A DNA stretch of 64,000 nt from positions 35,702-99,701 of the forward strand of contig JAFGBU010000020.1 in the NCBI GenBank assembly GCA_016932995.1, written 5' to 3'. This DNA is from Desulfovibrionaceae bacterium (lineage in GTDB: Bacteria; Desulfobacterota; Desulfovibrionia; Desulfovibrionales; Desulfovibrionaceae). Positions 17,139 to 28,355 of the stretch are shown piece after piece. A program made the translations under genes and the position numbers. Under the pieces are notes generated by a model. That model made no database searches and was not told where the DNA came from. It was given only the letters and a program-made list of their open reading frames with translations. Position 1 is the first letter of the stretch, and every line of letters begins with the position of its first letter.

Positions 17139-17882
17139 ATGAGCACAACCGAGAGAGCGGCCCTGGTCACCGGGGGGTCCAGGGGCATCGGCCGGGCCGT
17201 GTGCAGGGCCCTGGCCAGGGACGGATTCCTGGTCCTTCTGACCTATGTCAGCCGCCCGGAGCAGGCCGAGGAGGTCTGCCGGGAGATCGCTGCGGCCGGC
17301 GGCCGGGCCCGGGCCTTCAGGCTCGACTCCGCGGACCGCGGGGCCGTGGCCGCGTTCTTCAAGGACCAGATCAAGGACCAGGTCCAGCTCGAGGTCCTGG
17401 TGAACAACGCCGGGGTCACCAGGGACGGCCTGATCATGCGCATGAAGGACGAGGACTGGGACCTGGTCCTTAGGGTCAACCTCGGCGGGGCCTTCGCCTG
17501 CCTCAGGGAGGCGGCCAGGATAATGGCCAAGCAGCGCCGGGGCCGAATCATCAACATCTCCTCGGTCGTCGGCCAGATGGGCAACGCGGGCCAGGCCAAC
17601 TACGTCTCGGCCAAGGCCGGGCTCATCGGACTGACCAAGTCCGCGGCCAGGGAGCTGGCCGCCAGGGGGGTCACGGTGAACGCGGTGGCCCCGGGCTTCA
17701 TCCAGACCGACATGACCGCCGCGCTCCCGGAAAAGATCAGGGACCAGATGCTCGAGACCATCCCGCTCGGCCGGCCAGGGACGCCCGAGGACGTGGCCGA
17801 AGCGGTCTGCTTCCTGGCCGGGGACAGGGCCGGATACATCACCGGCCAGGTCCTGGCGGTCAACGGCGGAATGTACATGTAA
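17139..17882 (+). CDS. fabG: 3-oxoacyl-ACP reductase
   Basis: 247 residues from ATG 17139, chosen over ATG 17130 because AAGGGA overlaps the latter. NADPH-dependent SDR enzyme of fatty-acid elongation. Visible: [11 protein letters not shown] (cofactor loop), NNAGVTRDG, and catalytic S142, Y155 and K159 with the spacing of E. coli FabG. Ends with [14 protein letters not shown]. The gap upstream has a weak promoter-like pair (TTTGCA at 17069, TATATC at 17091), so fabG may have extra transcription. Confidence 0.96.
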   Translation: MSTTERAALVTGGSRGIGRAVCRALARDGFLVLLTYVSRPEQAEEVCREIAAAGGRARAFRLDSADRGAVAAFFKDQIKDQVQLEVLVNNAGVTRDGLIMRMKDEDWDLVLRVNLGGAFACLREAARIMAKQRRGRIINISSVVGQMGNAGQANYVSAKAGLIGLTKSAARELAARGVTVNAVAPGFIQTDMTAALPEKIRDQMLETIPLGRPGTPEDVAEAVCFLAGDRAGYITGQVLAVNGGMYM

Positions 17883-17905
17883 AACAATCTCCTTGGAGGA
17901 AAAAA

Positions 17906-18136
17906 ATGACCGTAGCCGAAAAAGTAAAAGAAATCATAGTGGATCAGCTTGGCGTGTCCGCTGACGAGGTCAAGCCCGAGGCCTCCTTTGTCGAGGATCT
18001 GGGGGCCGACTCCCTGGACCTGACCGAGCTGATAATGGCCATGGAGGAGGAGTTCGACATCGAGATCGACGACGAACAGGCCCAGAAGATACTCAAGGTC
18101 CAGGACGCGGTGGACTACATCCAGAAACAGCAGTAG
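17906..18136 (+). CDS. acpP: Acyl carrier protein
   Basis: 76 residues, after TTGGAGGAAAAA. Acidic four-helix carrier with the phosphopantetheine serine S36 in [11 protein letters not shown]. Carries growing acyl chains for the surrounding Fab enzymes and PlsX. Lower GC than its neighbours at the 5' end, as often for highly expressed acpP. Confidence 0.98.
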   Translation: MTVAEKVKEIIVDQLGVSADEVKPEASFVEDLGADSLDLTELIMAMEEEFDIEIDDEQAQKILKVQDAVDYIQKQQ

Positions 18137-18194
18137 GCCGCCGGCCCGCAGGGGACCGGGACCGAAAAACAACACCAAAGCCAGACAAGCGGAC

Positions 18195-19448
18195 ATGCCG
18201 GTAAAGAAACAAACAAGGGTCGTGGTCACCGGCCTTTCAGCCATCACCCCGCTGGGCAACGACCTGGAGACGAGCTGGAGCGGCCTGGTGGCCGGCAGAT
18301 CCGGCATCGGACCCATAACCAGCTTCGACACCACGGACTTCGAGTCCAGGATAGCCGGCCAGGTCAAGGGCTTCGACCCCCTGGCCTTCATGCCCCACAA
18401 GCAGGCCAAGCGCATGGACAAGTTCACCCAGTACGCCGTGGCCTGCCTGAAGATGCTCGCCGAGCACTCGGGCTGGACCCCGCCCGAGGAGCCGGATCCG
18501 AGGGTCGGGGTGATCATCGGCGTGGGCCTGGGCGGCCTGGAGACCATCGAGACCTACCACTCCAAGCTCCTGGAGGCCGGACCGAGACGCATCTCGCCGT
18601 TCTTCATCCCGGTGCTCATCGGCAACATGGCCTCGGGCCAGGTGGCCATAGCGGCCAGGGCCATGGGCCCGAACATGTGCACGACCACGGCCTGCGCCTC
18701 GGGCACCCACGCCATCGGCTGCGCGTACACGGACATCCTGCTCGACCGGGCCGAGGTCATGATCTGCGGGGGCGCCGAGTCGACCATCACGCCCCTGGCC
18801 GTGGCCGGGTTCACGGCCATGAAGGCGCTGTCCACGCGCAACGACGAGCCCGAGCGGGCCTCGCGGCCCTTTGACCGGGACCGCGACGGCTTTGTCATCG
18901 GCGAGGGCTGCGGCCTGATCCTGATCGAGTCCCTGGACCACGCCCGGGCCCGGGGAGCCGAGATACTGGCCGAGATCGCGGGCTTCGGGGCCTCGGCCGA
19001 CGCCTATCACATGACCGCCCCGCCCGAGGACGGCGCGGGCATGGCCCTGGCCATGCACAGCGCCCTGCGCGAGGCCGGGGTCGAGCCAGCGGACGTGGAC
19101 CACATCAACGCCCACGGCACCTCGACCATGCTGAACGACCTCTGCGAGACCCGGGCCATCAAGACGGTCTTCGGCGGGCACGCCCGCAAGCTGAGCATAA
19201 CCGCGAACAAGTCCATGACCGGCCACCTGCTCGGCGCGGCCGGGGGCGTGGAGGCGGCCTTCAGCGTCCTGACCCTTGTCCGGGAATTGATCCCGCCGAC
19301 CGTCAACCTCGAACACCCCGGCGAGGAGTGCGACCTGGACTACGTCCCGGGCCAGGCCAGGCAGGCGCGCGTGAACTACGTGCTGTCCAACTCCTTCGGC
19401 TTCGGCGGGGCCAACGCCTGCGTGCTCTTCAAGAGATTCACGGACTAG
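18195..19448 (+). CDS. fabF: Beta-ketoacyl-ACP synthase II
   Basis: 417 residues. Elongating condensing enzyme with catalytic C167 ([12 protein letters not shown]), H307 ([12 protein letters not shown]) and H344 ([11 protein letters not shown]). N-terminal [16 protein letters not shown] is typical. The [11 protein letters not shown] motif closes the protein. Follows acpP as in many bacteria. Confidence 0.97.
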   Translation: MPVKKQTRVVVTGLSAITPLGNDLETSWSGLVAGRSGIGPITSFDTTDFESRIAGQVKGFDPLAFMPHKQAKRMDKFTQYAVACLKMLAEHSGWTPPEEPDPRVGVIIGVGLGGLETIETYHSKLLEAGPRRISPFFIPVLIGNMASGQVAIAARAMGPNMCTTTACASGTHAIGCAYTDILLDRAEVMICGGAESTITPLAVAGFTAMKALSTRNDEPERASRPFDRDRDGFVIGEGCGLILIESLDHARARGAEILAEIAGFGASADAYHMTAPPEDGAGMALAMHSALREAGVEPADVDHINAHGTSTMLNDLCETRAIKTVFGGHARKLSITANKSMTGHLLGAAGGVEAAFSVLTLVRELIPPTVNLEHPGEECDLDYVPGQARQARVNYVLSNSFGFGGANACVLFKRFTD

Positions 19449-19463
19449 AACAAGGACAGCGCC

Positions 19464-20702
<1,239 letters not shown>

Positions 20703-20731
20703 GCCCGGCCCGGCGGCCCAAGGTATCGGAG

Positions 20732-21193
20732 ATGAGCGAACGCCTGCCCTGGCCCGTATACTTCATGCGCATCGCCCACCTGGTGGCCGAGCGCTCGACC
20801 TGCCTGCGCCGCAAGGTCGGGGCGGTGGCCGTGCGCGACAAGCGCATCCTGGCCACGGGCTACAACGGCCCGCCCGCGGGCGTGCCCCACTGCGAGGAGG
20901 TCGGCTGCATCCGGGAGATCATGGGCGTGCCCTCGGGCGAGCGGCACGAGCTCTGCCGGGGCCTGCACGCGGAGCAGAACGTCATCATCCAGTGCGCGGT
21001 GCACGGCGTGTCCATGAAGGACACCGAGTTGTACTGCACCACCCAGCCGTGCCTCATCTGCACCAAGATGCTCATCAACTGCCAGGTCCGGGCCATCCGC
21101 TTCGCCGAGCGGTACCCGGACGAGCTGGCCGAAAAGATGCTCAGGGAAGCGGGGGTTGATTTTGCTCTCCTTGACGGAGACTTCAAGGCCTGA
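20732..21193 (+). CDS. Deoxycytidylate (dCMP) deaminase family protein
   Basis: 153 residues from ATG 20732 (AAGGTATCGGAG before it). Zinc-dependent cytidine/deoxycytidylate deaminase fold: [21 protein letters not shown]... then the zinc site HAE (GLHAEQNVI) and [12 protein letters not shown]. An inserted segment [23 protein letters not shown] is the region typical of ComEB-type dCMP deaminases that bind an extra zinc. Product dUMP feeds thymidylate synthesis. Its stop lies 10 bases before the preferred ribD start. Confidence 0.9.
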   Translation: MSERLPWPVYFMRIAHLVAERSTCLRRKVGAVAVRDKRILATGYNGPPAGVPHCEEVGCIREIMGVPSGERHELCRGLHAEQNVIIQCAVHGVSMKDTELYCTTQPCLICTKMLINCQVRAIRFAERYPDELAEKMLREAGVDFALLDGDFKA

Positions 21194-21203
21194 GGAGCGG
21201 CTC

Positions 21204-22319
21204 ATGGCCCGGGCGGTGGCCCTGGCCCTGCGCGGCCGGGGCCCGGCCGCGCCCAATCCCTGCGTCGGGGCCCTGCTGGTCAAGGACGGCCTGGTCCTGG
21301 CCGAGGGCTGGCACCGAAAGTACGGCGGCCCCCACGCCGAGCGCGAGTGCCTGGCCCAAGCCCGGGACAGGGGCCTGGACCCCGCGGGCTGCGAGATGTA
21401 CGTCACGCTCGAGCCCTGCAACCACCAGGGCAAGACCCCGCCGTGCACCGAGGCCATCCTCGCGGCCGGGATAAAGAGGGTCCTGATCGGGACCAGGGAC
21501 CCCAACCCGGACGTGGCCGGGGGCGGGGCTGAGCGCCTTGAGGCCGGGGGCGTCGAGGTGGTCCGCGGGATACTTGAACGCGACTGCCTGGACCTGATCG
21601 CGGACTTCAAACTGTTCAAGGACAGCGCCAGGACCTTCAACATCCTGAAGATGGCCTCGACCCTGGACGGCCGGATCGCCACCCGCCAGGGCAAAAGAGA
21701 GGCCGTGTCCTGCGCGCAGTCCTTTGAGGACGTGCACCGGCTCAGGGCGCGCGTCGGGGCCGTGCTCGTGGGCGGGGACACCCTGCGCCGGGACAACCCC
21801 TCCCTGACCTGCCGCCTCGAGGGCCGGGGGCCCGGGGCCGGCCAGCCCCTGGCCGTGGTGGTCACCCGCCGCCTGCCCGCGCCGGGCGAGGACCTGAACC
21901 TGCTCCGAAAGCGGCCGGGCCAGACCGTGTTCTGGACCTCGCTCCAGGCGGCCAAGTCGGACCCGGCCCAGGCCCTGCGCGAGGTCGGCGCGCGCGTCTG
22001 GGGCCTGCCCGACGAGAACGGCGGCCTGAAATTCTGCCCGGGCTTCGAGAGGCTGAGGGCCGAGTGCGGCTGCTGGCACGCCGTGTGCGAGGGCGGCGGC
22101 CGGCTGGCCATGAGCCTGGCCGACCAGGGCCTGGTGGACGAGTTCGTGCTCTACCTCTCGCCGCGCGTGCTCGGCCGCGACGACGCCAGACCGCTTTTTT
22201 CCGGCGGCCGGGCCATGTCCATGGACCAGGCCCTGGGCTTTCGCATCGGCCTGGTCGAGCCCATGGGCCAAGACCTCAAGCTGACCCTCAGGCCCCAGGA
22301 ACGGCCCCAGGGCCTTTGA
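21204..22319 (+). CDS. ribD: Bifunctional riboflavin deaminase/reductase RibD
   Basis: 371 residues from ATG 21204, which has GAGGAG at good spacing; TTG 21171, inside the previous gene, would add 11 residues and cover the usual N-terminal helix better, so the start is uncertain. Deaminase domain: PNPCVGALLVKDG, zinc site HAE and PCNHQGKTPPC. Reductase domain from about residue 150: LKMASTLDGRIATRQG, VGAVLVGGDTLRRDNP, and EGGGRLAMSLADQGLVDEF. Performs two steps of riboflavin synthesis in the cytoplasm. Confidence 0.93.
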   Translation: MARAVALALRGRGPAAPNPCVGALLVKDGLVLAEGWHRKYGGPHAERECLAQARDRGLDPAGCEMYVTLEPCNHQGKTPPCTEAILAAGIKRVLIGTRDPNPDVAGGGAERLEAGGVEVVRGILERDCLDLIADFKLFKDSARTFNILKMASTLDGRIATRQGKREAVSCAQSFEDVHRLRARVGAVLVGGDTLRRDNPSLTCRLEGRGPGAGQPLAVVVTRRLPAPGEDLNLLRKRPGQTVFWTSLQAAKSDPAQALREVGARVWGLPDENGGLKFCPGFERLRAECGCWHAVCEGGGRLAMSLADQGLVDEFVLYLSPRVLGRDDARPLFSGGRAMSMDQALGFRIGLVEPMGQDLKLTLRPQERPQGL

Positions 22320-22372
22320 TTCGCGCCAAGGCGCGGCGCGGCAACAACAAGACAAGCCAAGCGGAGGCGGAC

Positions 22373-23026
22373 ATGTTCACCGGACTGGTGCAGGGCAAGG
22401 GCAGGGTCGAGGCCGTGGACGGCGGCGCGGAAACCAGGTTCAGGATCAGGACCCTGTTCGACGCGGCCGACATCCGCAAGGGCGAGTCCGTGGCCGTGAA
22501 CGGGGTCTGCCTGACCGTGGAGACCTTCGGCGGGCAGACCTTCACCGCCTACGCCAGCCGGGAGACCCTGGACGTGACCAACCTGGACCGGCTCAAGCCC
22601 GGCTCCCAGGTCAACCTGGAGCGGGCCCTGGCCGCGGGCGACCGCCTGGGCGGGCACCTGGTCAGCGGCCACGTGGACTGCCTGGCCGTGGTCTCGGGGG
22701 TCAAGCCGGCCGGCCAGTCCAAGGTCTTCAAGCTGACCTTTCCCAAGGAGTTCTCCAACCTGGTCATCCAAAAGGGCTCGGTGGCCCTGGACGGGGTCAG
22801 CCTGACCGTGAACCTGTGCGGCGAGGACTGGCTGAGCGTGAACATCATCCCGGCCACCCAGAAGGAGACGACCATCTCCGAGTGGCGGCCCGGGTACGAG
22901 GCGAACATGGAGACCGACCTCATCGGCCGCTATGTCCAACGCATGCTCGGGCCCTGGGCCGAACGCCTGGCCGAGGGCTCCGGACCGGGCATGTCGCGCG
23001 AGTTCCTGGCCAAGCACGGCTTCTAG
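22373..23026 (+). CDS. ribE: Riboflavin synthase alpha subunit
   Basis: 217 residues after GCGGAGGCGGAC. Converts two 6,7-dimethyl-8-ribityllumazine molecules to riboflavin. Two lumazine-binding repeats are visible: MFTGLVQGKGRVEA with VAVNGVCLTVE, and GGHLVSGHVDCLA with VALDGVSLTVN. Its stop overlaps the end of the convergent transporter gene by 4 bases. In relatives ribBA usually follows directly; here a minus-strand pair intervenes. Confidence 0.95.
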   Translation: MFTGLVQGKGRVEAVDGGAETRFRIRTLFDAADIRKGESVAVNGVCLTVETFGGQTFTAYASRETLDVTNLDRLKPGSQVNLERALAAGDRLGGHLVSGHVDCLAVVSGVKPAGQSKVFKLTFPKEFSNLVIQKGSVALDGVSLTVNLCGEDWLSVNIIPATQKETTISEWRPGYEANMETDLIGRYVQRMLGPWAERLAEGSGPGMSREFLAKHGF

Positions 23027-25698
23027 CGCCGCCGCCCGGCCCTGCGCAGGGCCAGGACCGCGGGCGCGAGCGTCAGGCAGGCGGCCAGGGTCAGGGACAT
23101 GCCCGCGGCGAGCACGAACCCCAGGCTGAAGATGCCCCGGTGCCGGGCGGTCATCATCAGGGCGAAGCCCAGGATGGTGGTCAGGCTGGTGAGCAGGACG
23201 CCCTTGCCCGTGCCCGCGGCCAGGCCCGGCGGGTCGTCGTCCGGGGCCTGGCAAAAGCGGTGGGCCATGTGCACCCCGTTGTCCACGCCGATGCCGAACA
23301 TCAGGGGCAGGATGATGATGTTGGCCGGGTTCAGATCGACCCCGAACAGAAACATGACCCCGAACAGAAGCGCGAAGCCCGCGCTGACCGGGATGAGGCA
23401 GAACAGCGCGTCCCCCAGGGACCTGAAGTCCACGAGCAGCAGGGCGAACACCGCGGCCAGGGCGTACAGCCCGGCCCTCCAGTAGCTTCGGGTCATGAGC
23501 CTGGTGGACTCGAAGACCTGGATCGCCGGGCCGACCACGGCCGGGTCCACGGAGCGCGCCTGGCCCACGAACTCCGCCAGGGCCTCGGGCCGGTACACGT
23601 CGCTCCGGGGAAAGACCATGACCTGGAGCGAGCCGTCAGGGCCCGCGGCCAGACGCCGCAGCCCGGGCGGCAGGTCCCGGGGGCAAAGGGGCCCGGTGTC
23701 CAGGGCCTGGTCCAGGCGCTCCTGCCCGGCCCGGCTGGCGGCCTTGAACAAAACCTTTAACTGCGAATACCTCCCGGCCTGCCGGTCCCCGGCCTCGGAC
23801 AGGGCCATGCCCGCCCGGCCCACGGCCTGCAAAAGCTCCTCCATGGCCGCCTCGACCCTGACCGGCAGGCCCAGGTCGCTGCGCTTCAGGCGCGCCTCCA
23901 CGGCCCGGTTCAGGTCCGCCAGGGCCCGGTCAAGGCCGCGGGCCGAGTCCGGGACCAGGGCCCGGGCAGGGGCGGCCGCGGAGATTTCGGCCCGTGTCCT
24001 GCGCAGGGCCTTAATCTTGCGCTCCTCGTCCTCCGGAAAGAGCAGCCCGGCCCCGCGCACCGCGGCCACCGAGGGCAGGTCCCTGAACCTCAGGGTCCGG
24101 GCGCGGGCCTCGGCCGGGTCCTTGGCCACCGAGGCGCAGAACCAGACGTTCTCGCCCCCGGAGAGCAGCCTGTTCAGCCAGGTCACGGACTCCACCCCCC
24201 GGGGCAGCAGGTTCTGGAGGTTGTAGTCGTACTTGAGCGCGCCGAAGGACAGAGACGAGACCAGGACCAGCCCGGCCGCGACCCACACGGTGGCCCGGGG
24301 CCTTCTGGCCAGGGCCGAGACCAGGCCCAGGCCGTGCATGTTGACCAGCCTGCGCTCCAGGGCCGCGACCTGGCCCGAGCGGGGCAAAAAAATCCTGAGC
24401 AGGGCCGGAAAGACCGTGAGCATGGCCGCAAGGCAGAGCAGGATGCCCGCGCCCGCGATCAGCCCCATCTCGGCGATGCCCCTGAACCCGGTGAAGGCCG
24501 TGGTCCCGAAGGCCGCGGCCGTGGTCACCGCCCCGGTGACCAGGCCCGGTCCGGTGGTCTGCATGGTGTCGGTCATGGCCAGGGCGAAGCCCTCGGGCCC
24601 GTCCCCGTAGTCGCGCCTAACCATCTCGAAGCGGCTCATCAGGTGGATGCCGAAGTCGATGCCCATGCCCAGGAGGATGACCGTGAAGACCACGGACAGG
24701 ACCTGGAGGTGGCCGATGGCCAGGGTCAGGAACCCGAAGGTCCAGGCCAGGGGAAAGAGCAGGGCCAGGACCGCCAGAAGGGGCATGCGCCAGCCGTGAA
24801 AGGCCAGGATCAGGAGCAGGGCCACCCCGGCCACCGCGAGCAGGGAGCACAGGGTGGAGTCCGAGACCACGACCGCGGTCTCGTCGGCCTCGATGACCGG
24901 GACCCCGGTCAGCCCGGCCCGGACCCCGGGCTCGGCCCGGCCCGCGGCCTCAAGTGCCCGCCTGGCCGCGGCAACGGCCGGTCCGAGCTTGTCCACCTCG
25001 TCCGAGGTCTGGGGCTCGATGTGGACGAAGAACAGGTCCCCGGAACGGCTGGTGAAGTACCTGCGGCCCCGGCCCGGGCCGAGGATCTCGAAGGGGTCGG
25101 GGCCCCCGGACATGAACCGGGCCAGGCGGTCGAAGAACGCGGACAGCCTGGCCAGCCCGGCCTCGGCCTGCTCAAGGCCGGCGCCGGACCCGGCCGGGGC
25201 CTCGAACCTCCGGGCCAGGGCCCGGACGAACCCGGCCGGGCCCTGGGCCGCGAGCAGCGGGGCCGCGTCCGCAAGCTCCCTGAGCCGGGCCTTGAACTCG
25301 GGCAGGGGCAAAAGCCTGATCAGCGCGGCCGAGGATCGGGCGCTGTCGAACCCGGAAAACGCGGCCCTGAAAGAGGTCTTGTCGGCCTCGATCTCCCGGA
25401 CCAGGGCGTCCACAAAGCGCTCGGCCCTGGCCGCGCCGTCCGGGCCCTGGGGCCGCTCGACCACGGCCAACAGGTCGTCGTCGCCCGGAAAGTTCTTCAG
25501 CCGCTCCAGGTTGCGCCTGTTCCAGTCCAGGTCCGGGCTAAGCAGGTCGTTGCGATCGCCCAGATAGACCAGCCTGGTCGCGGCCAGCCAGACGCAGGCC
25601 AAAACCAGGACCAGGCCCAGGACCAGGACCGGCCAGGGGTGGTCGCTGACCAGCCGGGCCAGGCGGGCCAGGACCCTGAACCTCAGCAATCGGCTCAC
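23023..25698 (-). CDS. RND/MMPL-family exporter, HpnN-like
   Basis: 891 residues. Two matching halves: a first membrane helix (WPVLVLGLVLVLACVWLA) and long extracytoplasmic region, then a helix bundle near 280-460 with GMGIDFGIHLMSRFEMV; second half with helix near 480, another long region, and a bundle near 740-885 containing FGIGVDNGVHMAHRFCQ. The paired G-x-G-x-D-x-x-x-H/G-x-x signatures are typical of MMPL/HpnN-type RND proteins. HpnN moves hopanoids to the outer membrane; the substrate here is unproven because no squalene-hopene cyclase is in view. Translation is coupled to the epimerase gene (4-base overlap). Confidence 0.8.
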   Translation of the reverse strand: MSRLLRFRVLARLARLVSDHPWPVLVLGLVLVLACVWLAATRLVYLGDRNDLLSPDLDWNRRNLERLKNFPGDDDLLAVVERPQGPDGAARAERFVDALVREIEADKTSFRAAFSGFDSARSSAALIRLLPLPEFKARLRELADAAPLLAAQGPAGFVRALARRFEAPAGSGAGLEQAEAGLARLSAFFDRLARFMSGGPDPFEILGPGRGRRYFTSRSGDLFFVHIEPQTSDEVDKLGPAVAAARRALEAAGRAEPGVRAGLTGVPVIEADETAVVVSDSTLCSLLAVAGVALLLILAFHGWRMPLLAVLALLFPLAWTFGFLTLAIGHLQVLSVVFTVILLGMGIDFGIHLMSRFEMVRRDYGDGPEGFALAMTDTMQTTGPGLVTGAVTTAAAFGTTAFTGFRGIAEMGLIAGAGILLCLAAMLTVFPALLRIFLPRSGQVAALERRLVNMHGLGLVSALARRPRATVWVAAGLVLVSSLSFGALKYDYNLQNLLPRGVESVTWLNRLLSGGENVWFCASVAKDPAEARARTLRFRDLPSVAAVRGAGLLFPEDEERKIKALRRTRAEISAAAPARALVPDSARGLDRALADLNRAVEARLKRSDLGLPVRVEAAMEELLQAVGRAGMALSEAGDRQAGRYSQLKVLFKAASRAGQERLDQALDTGPLCPRDLPPGLRRLAAGPDGSLQVMVFPRSDVYRPEALAEFVGQARSVDPAVVGPAIQVFESTRLMTRSYWRAGLYALAAVFALLLVDFRSLGDALFCLIPVSAGFALLFGVMFLFGVDLNPANIIILPLMFGIGVDNGVHMAHRFCQAPDDDPPGLAAGTGKGVLLTSLTTILGFALMMTARHRGIFSLGFVLAAGMSLTLAACLTLAPAVLALRRAGRRR

Positions 25699-26699
25699 GC
25701 CAGGCCCCGGGCCCTGAGCCAGTCCACGGTCTCGGCCAGGGCCGGGGCGCAGGGCCGCGGGACCAGGCCCAGGGCCTTGAGCGAGGCCCGGCCGTCAAAA
25801 CGGAAATTGCGTCTGGTCAGCCTGACCCCGGTGACCGTGGCCATGGGCGTGCCCCCGCTGAGCCTGCACACGGCCTGCTCCAGCCAGGCAAAGGCCAGGG
25901 CCAATGCGTAGGGCGCGCGCCTGGTCGGCGCGGGCCGGCCGGTGAGCCTGGCGAGCTCCCTGAAGATGTCCGGCAGGGACCAGTTCTCCCCGGCCAGGAG
26001 ATAGCGCCTGCCCGGCTCGCCCCTCTCGGCGCAGGCCAAGACGCCAAGGGCCGCGTCGCGCACGTCTATGAGGTTGATGTCCGCATCGAGATAGGCCCTG
26101 ATCCGGCCCCTGGAAAAAGCCCGGATCATGCGCGTCAGCGGGCCCAGGTGCACGTCGCCCGGGCCCACGGGCACGGTCGGGCTGGCTATGGACACGGCCA
26201 GGCCCCTGGCGGCGAACTCCCCGGCCGCCTCCTCGGCCAGCCACTTGCTGCGGCAGTAGGGGCCGAGCTGGTCCTTGAGCCCGGTATGGGTCCGGTCGTC
26301 GATGGTTTCGCGGCCCTGCTGCGAGGTCAAAATGGACTCGGTGGACACGTGCACGACCTTGGCCGCCCCGGCCTCCAGGGCCGCGGCCAGGACATTGCGC
26401 GCGCCCTGGTGATTGACCTGCTCGAAGACCCTGGGGTCCCTGGCCCACAGGTTGGGGTTCGCGGCCAGGTGCAGGACCACGTCGCAGCCCCGGGCCGCCC
26501 GGCGCACGAAGTCCGGGTCCCTCAGGTCCCCGGCCGCGAACTCCACGCCCTTCTTGGGCAGGTGGTCCACGCAGGCCCCGGGCAGGTCCAGGACCCTGAC
26601 CGAAAGCCCCCTGTCCACCAGGAGCCCCACCAGGTGCGAGCCTATGAAACCGGCCCCGCCGGTGACCAGCACCCGGCTGCCGCGGGTCTCTAACTCCAT
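25695..26699 (-). CDS. NAD-dependent epimerase/dehydratase, HpnA-like
   Basis: 334 residues. Extended SDR: RVLVTGGAGFIGSHLVGLL at the N-terminus (NAD site), HLAANPNLWARDP, HVSTES and catalytic YCRSK. The HxAAxxxLWAxDP stretch and overall layout resemble hopanoid-associated sugar epimerase HpnA. The stop overlaps the HpnN-like gene (ATGA). Start preceded by GAGGCGGAC. Alternative: a generic nucleotide-sugar epimerase or 3-beta-hydroxysteroid-dehydrogenase-like enzyme. Both genes run opposite to the flanking riboflavin genes. Confidence 0.78.
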   Translation of the reverse strand: MELETRGSRVLVTGGAGFIGSHLVGLLVDRGLSVRVLDLPGACVDHLPKKGVEFAAGDLRDPDFVRRAARGCDVVLHLAANPNLWARDPRVFEQVNHQGARNVLAAALEAGAAKVVHVSTESILTSQQGRETIDDRTHTGLKDQLGPYCRSKWLAEEAAGEFAARGLAVSIASPTVPVGPGDVHLGPLTRMIRAFSRGRIRAYLDADINLIDVRDAALGVLACAERGEPGRRYLLAGENWSLPDIFRELARLTGRPAPTRRAPYALALAFAWLEQAVCRLSGGTPMATVTGVRLTRRNFRFDGRASLKALGLVPRPCAPALAETVDWLRARGLA

Positions 26700-27114
26700 G
26701 TCCGCCTCGGACGAAATCCGGATTGGGGCCCGGCCGCGCGGCCGGGCCCTGAAAATCGTCCCCCAGGGGCTAGCACAAGGCGGGTCCGGCTATCAAGCGG
26801 CCGGGTGCGGCCACGGAAACCAGCGGCCTGAAGCGCAACGCGTTCATACTTCCCCCCACGCCCGGGCGTCTTTGGCCAAAGATATTGTCACACCGGGCAC
26901 TTGACTTCAACCCGACCGGGCGTATTCAGTGAGCAAGGCCAAAGGGCCCGGGAGCCGGGCGGCGGACCCCGGCCCTTGAGGATATATCATACTGTAATAT
27001 TTAATTATTTATCGAAGAAAATTGCCCCTTTCCCCAAACCGCGTTTTTGGGGTAGAAAATGGGGTTCAAAAACCACTGCCCTGCGCAGGGGCCGGGGCAA
27101 GACAAGGAAAAGCC
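26700..27114. promoter_or_regulatory. Divergent regulatory region between the epimerase gene and ribBA
   Basis: 415 bases without a gene. A 24-bp perfect GC palindrome (26726-26749) lies about 27 bases upstream of the epimerase start. On the plus strand two promoter-like pairs occur: TTGACT (26901) with TATTCA (26923), and TTGAGG (26976) with TATTTA (26998) inside a very AT-rich island (about 26980-27020). The ribBA leader then has an inverted repeat CCCCAAA/TTTGGGG (27032-27052) and a 12-bp palindrome (27079-27090). The conserved blocks of an FMN riboswitch are not recognisable. Confidence 0.5.
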
Positions 27115-28335
27115 ATGTCGCTTTGCAGGATAGAGGAGGCCATCGAGGACATCCGCCAGGGCCGGATGGTGATCATGGTCGACGACGAGGACCGGGAGAA
27201 CGAGGGCGACCTGGTCGTGGCCGCGGAAAAGACCACGCCCGCGGCCATCAACTTCATGGCCACCCACGGCCGGGGGCTCATCTGCCTGGCCATGTCCGGG
27301 GCCCTGATCGACCGCCTGCGCCTGCCGCTCATGTCCTCGGCCAACAAGTCCAAGTTCCACACCAACTTCACGGTCTCCATCGAGGCCCGCGAGGGCGTGA
27401 CCACGGGCATCTCGGCCTTTGACCGGGCGCACACCGTGCTCACCGCGGTGGACGACAAGACCCAGGCCGAGGACATCGTCACCCCGGGCCACGTGTTCCC
27501 GCTGCGGGCCATGGACGGCGGGGTCCTGGTCCGGGCCGGCCAGACCGAGGGCAGCGTGGACCTGGCCAGGCTGGCCGGGCTCAAGCCGGCCGGGGTCATC
27601 TGCGAGATCATGCGCGAGGACGGCAACATGGCCCGCATGGACGACCTCAAGCCCTTTGCCCAAAAGCACGGCCTGAAGATCTGCTCGGTGGCCGACCTGA
27701 TCAACTACCGCCTGAGGTTCGGGGACTCCCTGGTCTCCAAGATATCCGAGGCCGACCTGCCCACGCGCCACGGCCACTTCAAGGCCACTGCCTTCCGCTC
27801 CGAGGTCGACGGCCGCACGCACATCGCCCTGAGCATGGGCCAGATCACCCCGGACGAGCCGGTCCTGGTGCGCGTGCACAGCGAGTGCCTGACCGGCGAC
27901 GTGTTCGGGTCCCTGCGCTGCGACTGCGGCGGCCAGCTGGCCGCGGCCATGTGCCAGATAAACAAGGCCGGCCGGGGCCTGGTCCTGTACATGCGCCAGG
28001 AGGGCCGAGGCATCGGCCTGGGCAACAAGATCAAGGCCTACCACCTCCAGGACGAGGGCTACGACACGGTCGAGGCCAACCAGAAGCTCGGGTTCCAGCC
28101 GGACCTGCGCGAGTACGGCACCGGGGCCCAGATACTGGTCGCCATGGGCGTCTCCAAGATGAGGCTTCTGACCAACAACCCCAAGAAGATAATCGGCCTG
28201 GAGGGCTACGGCCTGGAGGTCGTGGAGAGGGTGCCCATAGAGATGAGCGCCTGCGAGACGAACATAGACTATCTGACGACCAAGAAGGAAAAGATGGGCC
28301 ACCTGCTGGAGCTCAAGCCTGTCCACAAGAACTAA
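27115..28335 (+). CDS. ribBA: Bifunctional DHBP synthase / GTP cyclohydrolase II
   Basis: 406 residues from ATG 27115 (ACAAGGAAAAGCC before it). N-terminal 3,4-dihydroxy-2-butanone-4-phosphate synthase: [18 protein letters not shown] and [17 protein letters not shown]-terminal GTP cyclohydrolase II: zinc cysteines in [30 protein letters not shown] and LLTNNPKKI. It supplies both precursors of riboflavin. Followed at 20 bases by ribH. Confidence 0.96.
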   Translation: MSLCRIEEAIEDIRQGRMVIMVDDEDRENEGDLVVAAEKTTPAAINFMATHGRGLICLAMSGALIDRLRLPLMSSANKSKFHTNFTVSIEAREGVTTGISAFDRAHTVLTAVDDKTQAEDIVTPGHVFPLRAMDGGVLVRAGQTEGSVDLARLAGLKPAGVICEIMREDGNMARMDDLKPFAQKHGLKICSVADLINYRLRFGDSLVSKISEADLPTRHGHFKATAFRSEVDGRTHIALSMGQITPDEPVLVRVHSECLTGDVFGSLRCDCGGQLAAAMCQINKAGRGLVLYMRQEGRGIGLGNKIKAYHLQDEGYDTVEANQKLGFQPDLREYGTGAQILVAMGVSKMRLLTNNPKKIIGLEGYGLEVVERVPIEMSACETNIDYLTTKKEKMGHLLELKPVHKN

Positions 28336-28355
28336 CCCCAGCCCGGAGGAGTTGC

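Noticed and set aside
27000..27114. FMN riboswitch before ribBA
   Set aside because: The conserved AGGGxxxAAUxCCC-type blocks and junction sequences of the RFN element are not present.
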